A stretch of 9,112 nt of DNA from Acidobacteriota bacterium (GCA_011523485.1 WTGR01000400.1:1-9112); one strand, 5' to 3'; shown: positions 1 to 6,741, counted from the stretch's first letter. Numbers and translations are program-made. Notes: generated by a model from the letters alone, not told the origin.

Positions 1-68
1 CGACGTGCCGCAAACGCCGCCTGACGCTCATCTAACAATGATGTCGTGCACCCCTGCGCGACTTCCGG

Positions 69-98
69 TTGGCCAGCCGTGCTCGAATCGGCTATACT
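69..98 (+). promoter_or_regulatory. Probable sigma70-type promoter of carD-plsC
   Basis: A -35-like TTGGCC (69-74) and a -10-like TATACT (93-98) are separated by 18 bases, placing transcription start near base 105, about 58 bases before the carD ATG. The -35 lies in an imperfect 14-bp palindrome at 66-79 (one mismatched pair). The start codon is preceded by a run of seven G (154-160), a G-rich but non-canonical ribosome-binding site. Bases 1-65 hold nothing I can assign; they may include the tail of an upstream gene, but no reading frame there is long enough to judge. The promoter is read from sequence only. Confidence 0.5.
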
Positions 99-162
99 GC
101 TTGCCCGCCTCAAGTAGAGGCCCGTCCAGCGCTGCCGTCCACCTTATTCGTCCGGGGGGGCC

Positions 163-774
163 ATGTTGCAGTTCGAGGTCGGAGACAAGGTGATCTATCC
201 CAACCAGGGACTCGGCATCGTCGAGCGAATCGAGACCCGGACCATCATGGGCACGACGTGCGGATTCTATTCGTTGCGCATGGCTTCGAGCGACACGACC
301 GTCCTGGTGCCGGTGGACAACGTCGAGGATGTCGGCTTGCGCCGCGCGATCGAGGATCACGAGGTCAAGAAGCTCTTCACCCTGCTCGGCAACGGAAAGA
401 TCGACAGTCACCAGAACTGGAAGGGCCGCTTCAAGGACAACTCCAACAAGATGCGGACGGGGTCGCTGTACGACGTCGTCGACGTCCTCAAGAGCCTGAA
501 TCACCTCAGCCAGTCGAAGAACCTCTCGTTTCGCGAGAAGCGGATGCTCGACCGTGCGAAGTTCCTGGTCGTGTCGGAGATATCCGAGGTCGTGAGCGAG
601 CCGTCCGAAGCGATCGAGGAGCGCGTGGAGAAGGCGCTCGAGCGTTGCCTCGCCAACCGGGAGCGGCAACTCGCCAAGGAGAGCGCGGCCAGGGCGAAGG
701 CATCCGAGGCGGACGAGGCGTCCGAGGCGGACGAAACGCCCGAGGTCGCCGAGGTCACTCCCGCAAGCCCGTAG
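163..774 (+). CDS. carD: CarD-family transcriptional regulator (RNA polymerase-binding)
   Basis: A 203-residue soluble protein. Residues 1-60 form the CarD/TRCF RNA polymerase interaction domain: FEVGDKVIYPNQGLGIV, then beta-rich sequence ending in VLVPVDNVEDVGLR. Residues 80-145 match the helical DNA-binding part of CarD, with the conserved tryptophan in HQNWKGRF (W86) and the family-typical segment LSFREKRMLDRAKFLVVSEI. Family members bind the polymerase beta subunit and stabilise open promoter complexes. The extra C-terminal tail from about residue 150 is a charged helix (EERVEKALERCLANRERQL) followed by an acidic stretch with an exact protein repeat ASEADE-ASEADE (180-191), encoded by near-identical 18-bp units at 700-717 and 718-735. 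CarD proteins are commonly about 160 residues, so this tail is additional. The ATG is chosen because the domain begins at once after it. plsC follows after 13 bases, so the two are probably cotranscribed. Function is secure; its regulon is unknown. Confidence 0.93.
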   Translation: MLQFEVGDKVIYPNQGLGIVERIETRTIMGTTCGFYSLRMASSDTTVLVPVDNVEDVGLRRAIEDHEVKKLFTLLGNGKIDSHQNWKGRFKDNSNKMRTGSLYDVVDVLKSLNHLSQSKNLSFREKRMLDRAKFLVVSEISEVVSEPSEAIEERVEKALERCLANRERQLAKESAARAKASEADEASEADETPEVAEVTPASP

Positions 775-787
775 CAATTCCTACCCC

Positions 788-1552
788 GTGGCGGAACTGC
801 TCCGCACCATCGTCGCTACCGTTCGATCCGCGGCGGCGTACCTGAGCGTGCTGCTCTGGGTCCTGATCCTGGGGCCCATCGGCATGCTTCTGGCGTACGT
901 TCTTCGGCGGCCGGAAATCCTGTACGCGCTCGGTCGCGGCGGCGTGCGTCTGGGACTCTCGGCCGCCGGCATCCGTTACACGGCGGCGGGCGGCGACCAC
1001 GTTCAGGTCCGACGGGGGGCGGTCTACTGCGCGAATCACAGCAGCAATCTCGAACCGCCCATCATCTACATGGCCCTCTCCGCCATTCACCCCCGGCTGA
1101 AGATCCTCTACAAGGCGGAACTCCGCGCGGCGCTGCCCGTTCTCCGCAACGCCTTCGACCTCGTGGGTTTCGTGCCGATAGAGCGCGGCAACCGGGACCA
1201 GAGTTCAGGGGCGATAGACCGTGCCGCCGCGGCTCTCGCGGCGGGCGACTCGTTCATGATCTTCCCCGAGGGCACGCGGAGCCGGACGGGGCACCTGCTC
1301 CCTTTCAAGAAAGGGGGGTTCATCATGGCGATCAAGGGACGGGCTCCCATCGTGCCGGTCGCCGTGCAGGGGGCCGCCGCCGCCATGCGCAAGGGCAGCC
1401 CGGTCATCAGGCCGGTGACCGTGCGCGTGCAGATCGGGAAGCCGATCCCGGTGGACGACCTCGAGCTGGCGGATCGCAACCCTCTCATCGACCGTACCAG
1501 GCAGGCTATCGAGACGCTGCTGGCCGGCCGTTCCGGGCCGGCGCGGACGTGA
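788..1552 (+). CDS. plsC: 1-acyl-sn-glycerol-3-phosphate acyltransferase (PlsC/LPLAT family)
   Basis: A 254-residue membrane-associated acyltransferase, expected to transfer an acyl chain to lysophosphatidic acid to make phosphatidic acid. A hydrophobic N-terminal helix covers about residues 17-38. The four LPLAT motifs are visible in order: motif I as NHSSNLEPP (83-91), motif II around GFVPIERGN (127-135), motif III FPEGTRSRTG (159-168) and motif IV IVPVAVQG (188-195). Motif I is unusual: the classical HX4D aspartate is glutamate here (H84, E89). Length fits the family. The start is a GTG at 788 with no clear Shine-Dalgarno; translation may be coupled to carD, whose stop is 13 bases upstream. 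A 7-bp GC hairpin lies in the last codons (1523-1542). The gene converges on the exported-protein gene at 1560. Family is secure; exact acyl acceptor is inferred. Confidence 0.9.
   Translation: MAELLRTIVATVRSAAAYLSVLLWVLILGPIGMLLAYVLRRPEILYALGRGGVRLGLSAAGIRYTAAGGDHVQVRRGAVYCANHSSNLEPPIIYMALSAIHPRLKILYKAELRAALPVLRNAFDLVGFVPIERGNRDQSSGAIDRAAAALAAGDSFMIFPEGTRSRTGHLLPFKKGGFIMAIKGRAPIVPVAVQGAAAAMRKGSPVIRPVTVRVQIGKPIPVDDLELADRNPLIDRTRQAIETLLAGRSGPART
1523..1542 (+). terminator. GC hairpin inside the 3' end of plsC, possible terminator stem
   Basis: GCCGGCC at 1523-1529 pairs perfectly with GGCCGGC at 1536-1542 across a 6-base loop, ending 7 bases before the plsC stop codon. No T-run follows, so it is not a canonical intrinsic terminator. 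It is the only strong stem near the 7-base gap between the convergent stops. It may simply reflect GC-rich coding sequence. Confidence 0.22.
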
Positions 1553-1559
1553 AAGAAGG

Positions 1560-2723
1560 CTATCCGCCGATGAAGAACGACAGCGTCCAGGGCGGCAGGG
1601 GCGTGCCGTCGTTCGCCTGCACTCCGTCCAGCAATTCGACGGTGATGCTGCGAAAACGTTCCAGCTCGTGCTCGAAGCGTATCTCGAGCACGCGGTTCCG
1701 GCCGCGATATGCCAGCTCGAACAGGATGTCCGCGGCGCCGGCGTCGATGCCGGTGCCGCCGGGGCCGGCGTAGGCTACGCGAACCTGCCCGTCGAACGAC
1801 TCCGGGTCCATGTCTCGGGAGAATTGAACGCGCACGGTGGTGTCCTGCGGCACGTCCACGTCATCGGGCAGCGGTGCGCTGAAGATGACCTCCGGCGGCG
1901 GCAGCCGCCGCGTCTCGACCGCAGCCGGCGAGGGGCGGTCGGGAATCGGTTCGGCCAGCGCCAGAGCACCCGCATCGACGAGCACCATGCCGTCCTGCAC
2001 CCGAACGGCGCCGGTTACCTCGAGCCAGCGGCCGGTGTCGACGCGGGCCAGCACGTCGAGCTCGAACCCGTCTCCTCTCGGCTCCCTGCCGACCACCCAG
2101 GCCGCGGCGTCCGCCGACCGAAGAACGAAGTCCCAGCGGCTCTCGTCCGGCGCCTCGGGCAGATCGCCGTAGAGGTTGCGGCCCCGGAAACGGCCGATGA
2201 CCGTGACGCCCTGATCCACGTACCGTTCCGGGTCGAGCACGATGCTGCGAAGCGTCGTGGCGGAGGGCCTGGACGCGGGGCGCGAAGAAGTGGCGACGAG
2301 CAACGGCAACTCTCCTCTTGCAGGCCACCGCTTGCGCAGCAACTCTTCCGAGAGCCTGCGGATCGGCAGGCCGGCGAGGCGCTGGTCGCTCTCGTCGAGG
2401 CGGCCGACGTCGTAGAACGTGCCGATGACCTCGAGCCGCTCGCGGGTGCCTTCCGGAGGCGGAGGAACGTCGAAAGCGAGCAGGCGCGAGCTGTCGTCGT
2501 CGCTGACGAGCCAAGTCAGCACCTGCTCGGCGAACGCGTCCGCGACGAGGATGACCTCCTGCCCGTGAAAAAAGAAGGGATGCCTTTCTATCGCGTCGAG
2601 CGTGGCCGCCCGCCGGCTCTGCGCCGCGCCGGCGCCTGGAGCGAGAACGGCGAACGCGCAGGAGAGCGCCGCCGCCAGTCGGGCCGTGCGCCGCCACCAC
2701 TGCACTTGAGACATGTTCCGCAT
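1560..2723 (-). CDS. Exported protein of unknown function with OB-fold-like segments and C-terminal Ig-like domain
   Basis: A 387-residue protein not matched to a named family. Residues 11-34 look like a Sec signal peptide: RR, a hydrophobic core LAAALSCAFAVLAP, then AGAAQS with a likely cut near A34. C22 is not in a convincing lipobox, so a soluble periplasmic or secreted product is more likely than a lipoprotein. Two beta-rich stretches resemble small OB-folds: about 52-120 (EVILVADAF ... LEVIGTFYDVGRL) and about 160-260 (VTVIGRFRGRNLYGDL ... WLEVTGAVRVQDGMVLVDAG). Residues 277-387 resemble a bacterial Ig-like (SbsA/Big_5-type) domain, starting PPPEVIFSAPLP with VRVQFSRDMDPESF and ending PPWTLSFFIGG. 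No catalytic motif is visible. The first ATG is used; an alternative ATG three codons in (2714) is equally possible. Its stop lies 7 bases from the plsC stop, and its 5' end faces rex across 83 bases containing a palindrome. Coding is well supported; the domain calls are inference from pattern. Confidence 0.78.
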   Translation of the reverse strand: MRNMSQVQWWRRTARLAAALSCAFAVLAPGAGAAQSRRAATLDAIERHPFFFHGQEVILVADAFAEQVLTWLVSDDDSSRLLAFDVPPPPEGTRERLEVIGTFYDVGRLDESDQRLAGLPIRRLSEELLRKRWPARGELPLLVATSSRPASRPSATTLRSIVLDPERYVDQGVTVIGRFRGRNLYGDLPEAPDESRWDFVLRSADAAAWVVGREPRGDGFELDVLARVDTGRWLEVTGAVRVQDGMVLVDAGALALAEPIPDRPSPAAVETRRLPPPEVIFSAPLPDDVDVPQDTTVRVQFSRDMDPESFDGQVRVAYAGPGGTGIDAGAADILFELAYRGRNRVLEIRFEHELERFRSITVELLDGVQANDGTPLPPWTLSFFIGG

Positions 2724-2745
2724 CTTAGCACGCGGATCGCGGACC

Positions 2746-2765
2746 CGGCCGGTCTTGACCGGCCG
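2746..2765. promoter_or_regulatory. Perfect 20-bp palindrome over the rex -35, candidate operator
   Basis: CGGCCGGTC (2746-2754) and its exact reverse complement GACCGGCCG (2757-2765) flank a central TT. The site sits in the 83-base gap between the divergent exported-protein gene and rex, and its right half contains most of the rex -35 hexamer (2755-2760). A bound dimer would occlude that promoter, so it is a plausible operator, possibly for autoregulation by Rex. It does not resemble the AT-rich Rex consensus known from other phyla (TTGTGAA-N4-TTCACAA), so the binding protein is unknown. Confidence 0.5.
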
Positions 2766-2783
2766 CGCCGCGGGCCATAGAAT
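2755..2783 (+). promoter_or_regulatory. Sigma70-type promoter of rex-moaC-acyl-CoA synthetase
   Basis: TTGACC (2755-2760) and TAGAAT (2778-2783) are separated by exactly 17 bases, five of six consensus bases in each box. The start of transcription is expected near base 2790, giving a leader of about 17 bases before the rex ATG. This is the best-matching promoter in the window. The -35 is embedded in the palindrome at 2746-2765. Confidence 0.65.
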
Positions 2784-2806
2784 CGCGGTCCTCCCCGGAC
2801 ACGCCG

Positions 2807-3451
2807 ATGCGTGACGAGATCTCCGAGCTGACGACGAACAGGCTGTCGCTGTACGTTCGGTTCCTGAACGAGCTCGACGAGAAGGGCGTGCGCACGGTCT
2901 CGTCGACCGTCCTCGCCGATCGGTTCGGTCTCAATGCCGCGCTGATCCGCAAGGATCTCGCGCATTTCGGCGACCTCGGCGTGCGGGGCGTCGGCTACGT
3001 GGTGAAGGACCTGCGCCGCGAGCTCCAGGTGATTCTGGGACTGGATCGCAAGCTTGCGGTGGCGATCATGGGCGCCGGCAATCTGGGGCTCGCGCTTGCG
3101 GACTATCCCGGCTTTCGCCGGGAGGGTTTCCGCATCGTGGCGCTGTTCGACACGCTGCGTGAGAAGGTGGGGCAGGAGTCACGCAGCGGCGTGCGCATCT
3201 ACGACATCCAGGAGTTGCGCGGCGTGGCGGACCGCGAGGGCATCACGATCGCGGTCATCGCCGTGCCCGCGGCATCGGCCCAGCGGGTGGTCGGTACGGT
3301 GGTCGACGCCGGCATCAAGGCCGTGCTGAACTTCTCGCCCGGCGCGTTGCGGGTCCCGGCCGACGTCAAGCTGAAGAGCGTGGACCTCACGGTTTCGCTC
3401 GAGAGCCTGTCGTTCTATCTGGCCAGTCTCGAAAGCGGCGCCAGAAACTGA
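2807..3451 (+). CDS. rex: Redox-sensing transcriptional repressor Rex
   Basis: A 214-residue homodimeric repressor, full length for Rex, that senses the NADH/NAD+ ratio and typically represses fermentative or respiratory genes when NADH is low. Residues 11-64 are the winged-helix DNA-binding domain, with [20 protein letters not shown] and the family signature [12 protein letters not shown]. Residues 80-200 are the Rossmann domain: [19 protein letters not shown] with the dinucleotide-binding GAGNLG at 89-94, and D115 in ALFD at the position that binds the adenine ribose and selects NAD(H). [14 protein letters not shown] and [15 protein letters not shown] are typical of the C-terminal half and swapped helix. 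The ATG at 2807 leaves the usual short N-terminus; the ribosome-binding site is weak (CCGGA at 2795-2799). moaC follows after 19 bases. The identity is secure; the targets are not visible here except possibly its own promoter palindrome. Confidence 0.95.
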   Translation: MRDEISELTTNRLSLYVRFLNELDEKGVRTVSSTVLADRFGLNAALIRKDLAHFGDLGVRGVGYVVKDLRRELQVILGLDRKLAVAIMGAGNLGLALADYPGFRREGFRIVALFDTLREKVGQESRSGVRIYDIQELRGVADREGITIAVIAVPAASAQRVVGTVVDAGIKAVLNFSPGALRVPADVKLKSVDLTVSLESLSFYLASLESGARN

Positions 3452-3470
3452 TCGGCCTCCGGGAGATGCG

Positions 3471-3968
3471 ATGGGGGAGCGCGACAGCGGACGGGACGAA
3501 CCGAAGCTGAGCCACGTCGACGATGCGGGCCGGGTTCGCATGGTCGACGTCGGAGGCAAGCCGGTCACCGAACGCGAGGCGGTGGCCCGCGGTCACATCG
3601 CCATCGGCGAGACGGCGCTGCGGGCCATCCGCGACGGACGCGTCGCCAAGGGCGATCCGCTCCAGGCGGCCCGCCTCGCGGGCGTCATGGCGGCGAAGAA
3701 GACCGCGGATCTCGTACCGCTGTGCCATCCGCTCATGCTGTCGCAGGTCGCCGTCGAGCTGCAGGCCCTCGACGACGGCTATCGGATCGAGGCGCGGGTC
3801 CGCACGGCGGGCCGGACCGGCGTGGAGATGGAGGCGCTGACCGCGGTTTCCGTCGCCGCGTTGACCATATACGATATGGTCAAGGCGATAGACAAGCGAA
3901 TGGTCATCGGTTCCATACGACTCGTGAAGAAGACGGGAGGCCGGTCGGGCGACTTCAACGCCGTCTGA
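3471..3968 (+). CDS. moaC: Cyclic pyranopterin monophosphate synthase MoaC
   Basis: A 165-residue cytosolic enzyme of molybdenum cofactor synthesis, converting 3',8-cyclo-7,8-dihydro-GTP (the MoaA product) to cyclic pyranopterin monophosphate. The whole length matches Moa[67 protein letters not shown] and the C-terminal [14 protein letters not shown]. Residues corresponding to the known active site are present: K60, H86 in LCHPL, E119 and E121, and D135 and K138 in YDMVKA. The ATG at 3471 has a good Shine-Dalgarno, GGGAGA at 3461-3466. It lies between rex and an acyl-CoA synthetase, with no other moa or moe gene in the window, so the pathway genes are dispersed or lie elsewhere. A 7-bp perfect hairpin with a 3-base loop (3958-3974) spans the stop codon. 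Confidence 0.95.
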   Translation: MGERDSGRDEPKLSHVDDAGRVRMVDVGGKPVTEREAVARGHIAIGETALRAIRDGRVAKGDPLQAARLAGVMAAKKTADLVPLCHPLMLSQVAVELQALDDGYRIEARVRTAGRTGVEMEALTAVSVAALTIYDMVKAIDKRMVIGSIRLVKKTGGRSGDFNAV

Positions 3969-4023
3969 CGGCGTCGCGGTTGCGGAAGCCGGGAGCCGCC
4001 AGCCCCGGGCCGGCGAAACAACC

Positions 4024-5847
4024 ATGAGCGATGAACTCAGGACACTCGCGGCGCTGCCGTTTCACTTCGTCGGACGCCATCCCAAGTCGGCGCTCGTACG
4101 CCGCTGCCGGGGGGATGACGTCGAGGAACTCTCGACCCAGGAGTTCTTCGACCGGATTCGCGACTTCAGCCTCGGTCTCGGCGCGCTGGGGGCGGAGCCG
4201 GGCGACCGGGTCGCGATTCTGTCCGACAGTCGTCCCGAGTGGGTCATCGCGGATCTGGCGGCGCTGACCGCGGGGGCGGTGACCGCGCCGATCTATCCGA
4301 CCCTGCCCGAGTCGCAGGTGCGCTACATCCTCGCCGACTCGGGAGCCCGCGTGGTCGTGGTGGCCGACGAAACGCAGGCGGCCAAAGTGCGCGCCGTCTG
4401 GGACGAGCTCCCGGAACTTTCCGCCCTGGTGATCATGGATCCGGAGGGCGAGCCGGCGGCGTCCGGGGGAGCCTCCGGTCGCGAGGAGCTGAGCCTCGCC
4501 GACGCTACCGGCCGCGGCCACCGCCGCCTCATGGCGGAGGACGGCCTGGGAAGGGAGTACAAGGAACGCGCCGCGGCGATCACGCCGGACCAGTTGGCGA
4601 CGATCATCTACACGTCGGGAACCACCGGCGAGCCGAAGGGCGTGATGCTCACCCATGGCAACGTCGCGAGCAACGTCATGGACGGCAGCGCCGTGGTGCG
4701 GGTCGATTCCGAAGACGTAGCGCTGTCGTTCCTGCCGCTCAGCCATGCTTTCGAGCGGGCCGTCGTATTCATGTATCTCTACCACGGCACCACCGTGACC
4801 TTCGCGGAGTCGCTCGACACGATCGCACGCGATCTCGGAGCCGTGAAGCCGACCGTGATGACCGGTGTGCCGCGCGTCTACGAGAAGTTTCACGCCCGGG
4901 TTCACGAGGCGGTCGCCGGCGCGCCGGCCGTGCGTCAGCGGCTCTTCCGCTGGGCTGTCGGCAGCGGTCTGAAGCAGGCCCGCGCCCAGCTCGCCGGCCG
5001 TTCCGCGGGTCCGGCGGCGCGCCTGCAGCACGGCCTGGCCGAGCGGCTCGTGCTGTCCAAGGTCCGGGGGCGTCTCGGCGGACGCCTGCGGTTCGTCGTC
5101 TCGGGGAGCGCACCGCTGTCGACGCCGATCGCCGAGTTCTTCTTCGCGATAGGGATTCCGGTCGCGGAGGGCTACGGACTGACCGAGACGTCGCCCACGC
5201 TGACGGTGAATCCGCTCGAGCGCCCGAAACTGGGCACGGTCGGGCCCGCGATACGGAACGTGGAGCTCAAGATCGCGGCCGACGGCGAGGTCCTCGCCCG
5301 CGGCCCCAACATCATGCAGGGCTACTACGGCAAGCCCGAGGCGACGGCCGAGGTGATGCGTGACGGGTGGTTCTGCACGGGGGACATCGGGAGCCTCGAC
5401 GACGACGGCTACCTGACGATTCTGGATCGGAAGAAGGAGCTGATCGTGACGGCGGGCGGAAAGAACATCGCCCCGAATCCGATCGAGGCCGAGCTGAAGC
5501 GCTCGCCGTTGGTGGCCGAGGCGGTGCTCATCGGCGACCGGCGCCCTTACGTTTCCGCTCTGCTCGTTCCCGACTTCGCCGCGCTTGCCGCGCGCACCGG
5601 AGCCGAGGGGGCGTCCCGCGAGGAACTCGTGGAGCGTCCGGACGTCGTGGCGCTGTTCGACGAGGTGGTGGATCGGGTCAACGCGGGGCTGGCCCGACAC
5701 GAGCAGATCAAGCGGTCGGCGCTGCTGCCGGCCGAGTTCGGCATCGCGACCGGCGAGTTGACGCCGACGCTCAAGGTCAAGCGGCGCGTGGTCGCCCAGC
5801 GTTGGAGTGACGCGATCGAGCGGCTTTACAACGAGTCTGCGCCGTAG
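4024..5847 (+). CDS. Long-chain fatty acid-CoA ligase (AMP-forming acyl-CoA synthetase)
   Basis: A 607-residue member of the adenylate-forming superfamily, most like the FAA1/COG1022 type of long-chain acyl-CoA synthetase. It activates a fatty acid to acyl-AMP and then to acyl-CoA for beta-oxidation or lipid synthesis. Motifs in order: the P-loop IIYTSGTTGEPKGVMLTHGN from residue 194, PLSHAFERAV, RFVVSGSAPLSTPIAEFF, EGYGLTETSP (382-391), GWFCTGDIGSLDDDGYL with the ATP-ribose-binding D454, hinge DRKKELIVTAGGKNIAPNPIE from 468, and the C-terminal ELTPTLKVKRR with the likely catalytic lysine K584. No signal peptide or transmembrane helix is seen. Length is normal and no fusion is present. The ATG at 4024 has no clear Shine-Dalgarno. 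It is 55 bases after moaC and probably in the same transcript, though an internal promoter cannot be excluded. The family is secure; chain-length preference is not, so no symbol is given. Confidence 0.93.
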   Translation: MSDELRTLAALPFHFVGRHPKSALVRRCRGDDVEELSTQEFFDRIRDFSLGLGALGAEPGDRVAILSDSRPEWVIADLAALTAGAVTAPIYPTLPESQVRYILADSGARVVVVADETQAAKVRAVWDELPELSALVIMDPEGEPAASGGASGREELSLADATGRGHRRLMAEDGLGREYKERAAAITPDQLATIIYTSGTTGEPKGVMLTHGNVASNVMDGSAVVRVDSEDVALSFLPLSHAFERAVVFMYLYHGTTVTFAESLDTIARDLGAVKPTVMTGVPRVYEKFHARVHEAVAGAPAVRQRLFRWAVGSGLKQARAQLAGRSAGPAARLQHGLAERLVLSKVRGRLGGRLRFVVSGSAPLSTPIAEFFFAIGIPVAEGYGLTETSPTLTVNPLERPKLGTVGPAIRNVELKIAADGEVLARGPNIMQGYYGKPEATAEVMRDGWFCTGDIGSLDDDGYLTILDRKKELIVTAGGKNIAPNPIEAELKRSPLVAEAVLIGDRRPYVSALLVPDFAALAARTGAEGASREELVERPDVVALFDEVVDRVNAGLARHEQIKRSALLPAEFGIATGELTPTLKVKRRVVAQRWSDAIERLYNESAP

Positions 5848-5862
5848 AAACGGGTAGACCCT

Positions 5863-5883
5863 CCCAGCCAAGGCACGGTTGGG
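5863..5883 (+). other. Small hairpin just after the acyl-CoA synthetase stop
   Basis: CCCAGCC (5863-5869) pairs with GGTTGGG (5877-5883) with one G-T wobble and a 7-base loop, starting 15 bases after the stop codon. It could contribute to transcript ending or stability, but no T-run follows. Confidence 0.25.
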
Positions 5884-5894
5884 TGGCGATCGGA

Positions 5895-6026
5895 GGCGCC
5901 GGCGACCGTGGCGCCGGGTTTGGCGGCGCTAGCGCCCCGAAACGCCTCGCAGGCTCGGCGTTTCGGCCCATCCCCCCCTCCAGGGCTTGCGCCGCAGAAC
6001 GCACTGCGTTGCGTTCCGCGGCGCAA
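5895..6026. repeat. Intergenic cluster of GC-rich palindromes (REP- or MITE-like)
   Basis: The 183-base gap between the convergent acyl-CoA synthetase and lepB genes holds four successive inverted repeats and no convincing gene. They are: two GGCGCCGG units (5895-5902 and 5910-5917) that can fold together; a perfect 12-bp palindrome GGCGCTAGCGCC (5925-5936); 10-bp perfect arms CCGAAACGCC and GGCGTTTCGG (5937-5946 and 5957-5966, 10-base loop); and a 17-bp stem with one mismatch (5987-6003 and 6010-6026). Such density between convergent genes is typical of mobile palindromic repeats or structured 3' ends. Dispersed copies elsewhere in the genome would be needed to call it a repeat family. Confidence 0.6.
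5987..6026 (-). terminator. Strong 17-bp hairpin, likely end of the lepB transcript
   Basis: TTGCGCCGCAGAACGCA (5987-6003) and TGCGTTCCGCGGCGCAA (6010-6026) pair at 16 of 17 positions with a 6-base loop. On the minus strand the stem begins 4 bases after the lepB stop. No T-run follows on either strand, so it is not a textbook intrinsic terminator; it may act as a 3' stabilising stem or stop transcription from both sides. Confidence 0.42.
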
Positions 6027-6030
6027 TCTC

Positions 6031-6741
6031 CTAGAAAAGCTCTGCATCGGTCAGCGGCCACCAGCGGAGCTGCACCTTTCCGACGATGTACTTCTTCGGA
6101 ACCTGACCCCACGTGCGGCTGTCCGAGCTGCTCTTGCGGTGGTCGCCCATGACGAAGTAGTAGGCGTCCTGCACGACCTCGGGCCCGTAGTCCTCCCGGC
6201 TCCGGAACTCGGGCGGAATGGCGACGGGGAAGAGGACCTCGTTCACGTAGACCTGGCCGTCCTCGATGCGCACGGTATCCCCCGCCTCGGCGATGATCCG
6301 CTTGACGAACGACTTGTCGGGATCCACGGGGTAGTAGTGCATCACGATGTCGCCGGGCTGCGGGTCCTCGAAGAACTTGTAGATGGCCTTGTTGACGATG
6401 AGGCGATCCTGGTCCTCGAGCGTGGGCTGCATGCTCTTGCCCTCGACCCGCGCGACCTGGAACCCGAAGGTGACGATGAGCGTGGCGTAGACGGCCGCCG
6501 ACGCCAACGTCTTGAGCCACGCGACCAGTTCCTCGCCGGCGCGGACGAGGAACGCTTCGTAGCGTGGGCGCCGCGTCTGCGCCGCCGTGACGTCCGGGTC
6601 CTGCCGGATCAGGCCCTCGAACGAGTCGCCGGGTTCTAGAGGCTGAGGTACTCGCGCAACCGCTTGGTCTGCGACCGGCTGACCGGTATCTCCGTTCCCC
6701 TGGGGTCCTTCATCTTCAGAATGTAGTTCCGGCTGAACCAC
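6031..6741 (-). CDS. lepB: Signal peptidase I (start uncertain)
   Basis: A membrane-anchored serine protease that removes signal peptides from exported proteins. A transmembrane helix (WLKTLASAAVYATLIVTFGF) precedes the catalytic serine in VEGKSMQPTL. The lysine of the Ser-Lys dyad is in SFVKRIIAEAGD, and box E is GDHRKSSSDSRTWG near the C-terminus. With the GTG at 6741 the protein is 236 residues, with S103 and K147. That GTG has AAGGAG 8 bases upstream but overlaps the response regulator gene by 106 bases and gives a long hydrophilic N-terminus. No ATG exists in frame; alternatives are TTG 6798, CTG 6612 (193 residues) or TTG 6507 (158 residues, starting inside the membrane helix). G/C-rich third positions run from just after the regulator stop at 6636, so coding very likely begins near or before there. 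The identity is secure; the start is not. It is the third gene of the kinase-regulator unit. Confidence 0.9.
   Translation of the reverse strand: MVQPELHSEDEGPQGNGDTGQPVADQAVARVPQPLEPGDSFEGLIRQDPDVTAAQTRRPRYEAFLVRAGEELVAWLKTLASAAVYATLIVTFGFQVARVEGKSMQPTLEDQDRLIVNKAIYKFFEDPQPGDIVMHYYPVDPDKSFVKRIIAEAGDTVRIEDGQVYVNEVLFPVAIPPEFRSREDYGPEVVQDAYYFVMGDHRKSSSDSRTWGQVPKKYIVGKVQLRWWPLTDAELF

Noticed and set aside
28..777. Open frame on the minus strand across carD
   Set aside because: CarD on the plus strand is unmistakable; the antisense product is compositionally biased and unrecognised.
1668..2780. Plus-strand open frame of 370 codons opposite the exported-protein gene
   Set aside because: The minus-strand product has a signal peptide, ordered beta-rich segments and an Ig-like end; the plus-strand product is Arg/Ala-rich without structure-like pattern.
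3958..3974. Perfect 7-bp hairpin over the moaC stop codon as a terminator
   Set aside because: The stem is short, no T-run follows, and the next gene begins 55 bases later in the same direction, so termination here is unlikely.
3955..5871. Very long open frame (638 codons) on the minus strand opposite the acyl-CoA synthetase gene
   Set aside because: Its translation is low-complexity and rich in Arg/Gly/His, while the plus strand carries intact AMP-ligase motifs throughout. High-GC coding DNA often leaves the opposite strand open.
5848..6030. Short open frames running through the palindrome cluster
   Set aside because: They are read-throughs of inverted repeats or of lepB in other frames, without start signals or protein-like composition.
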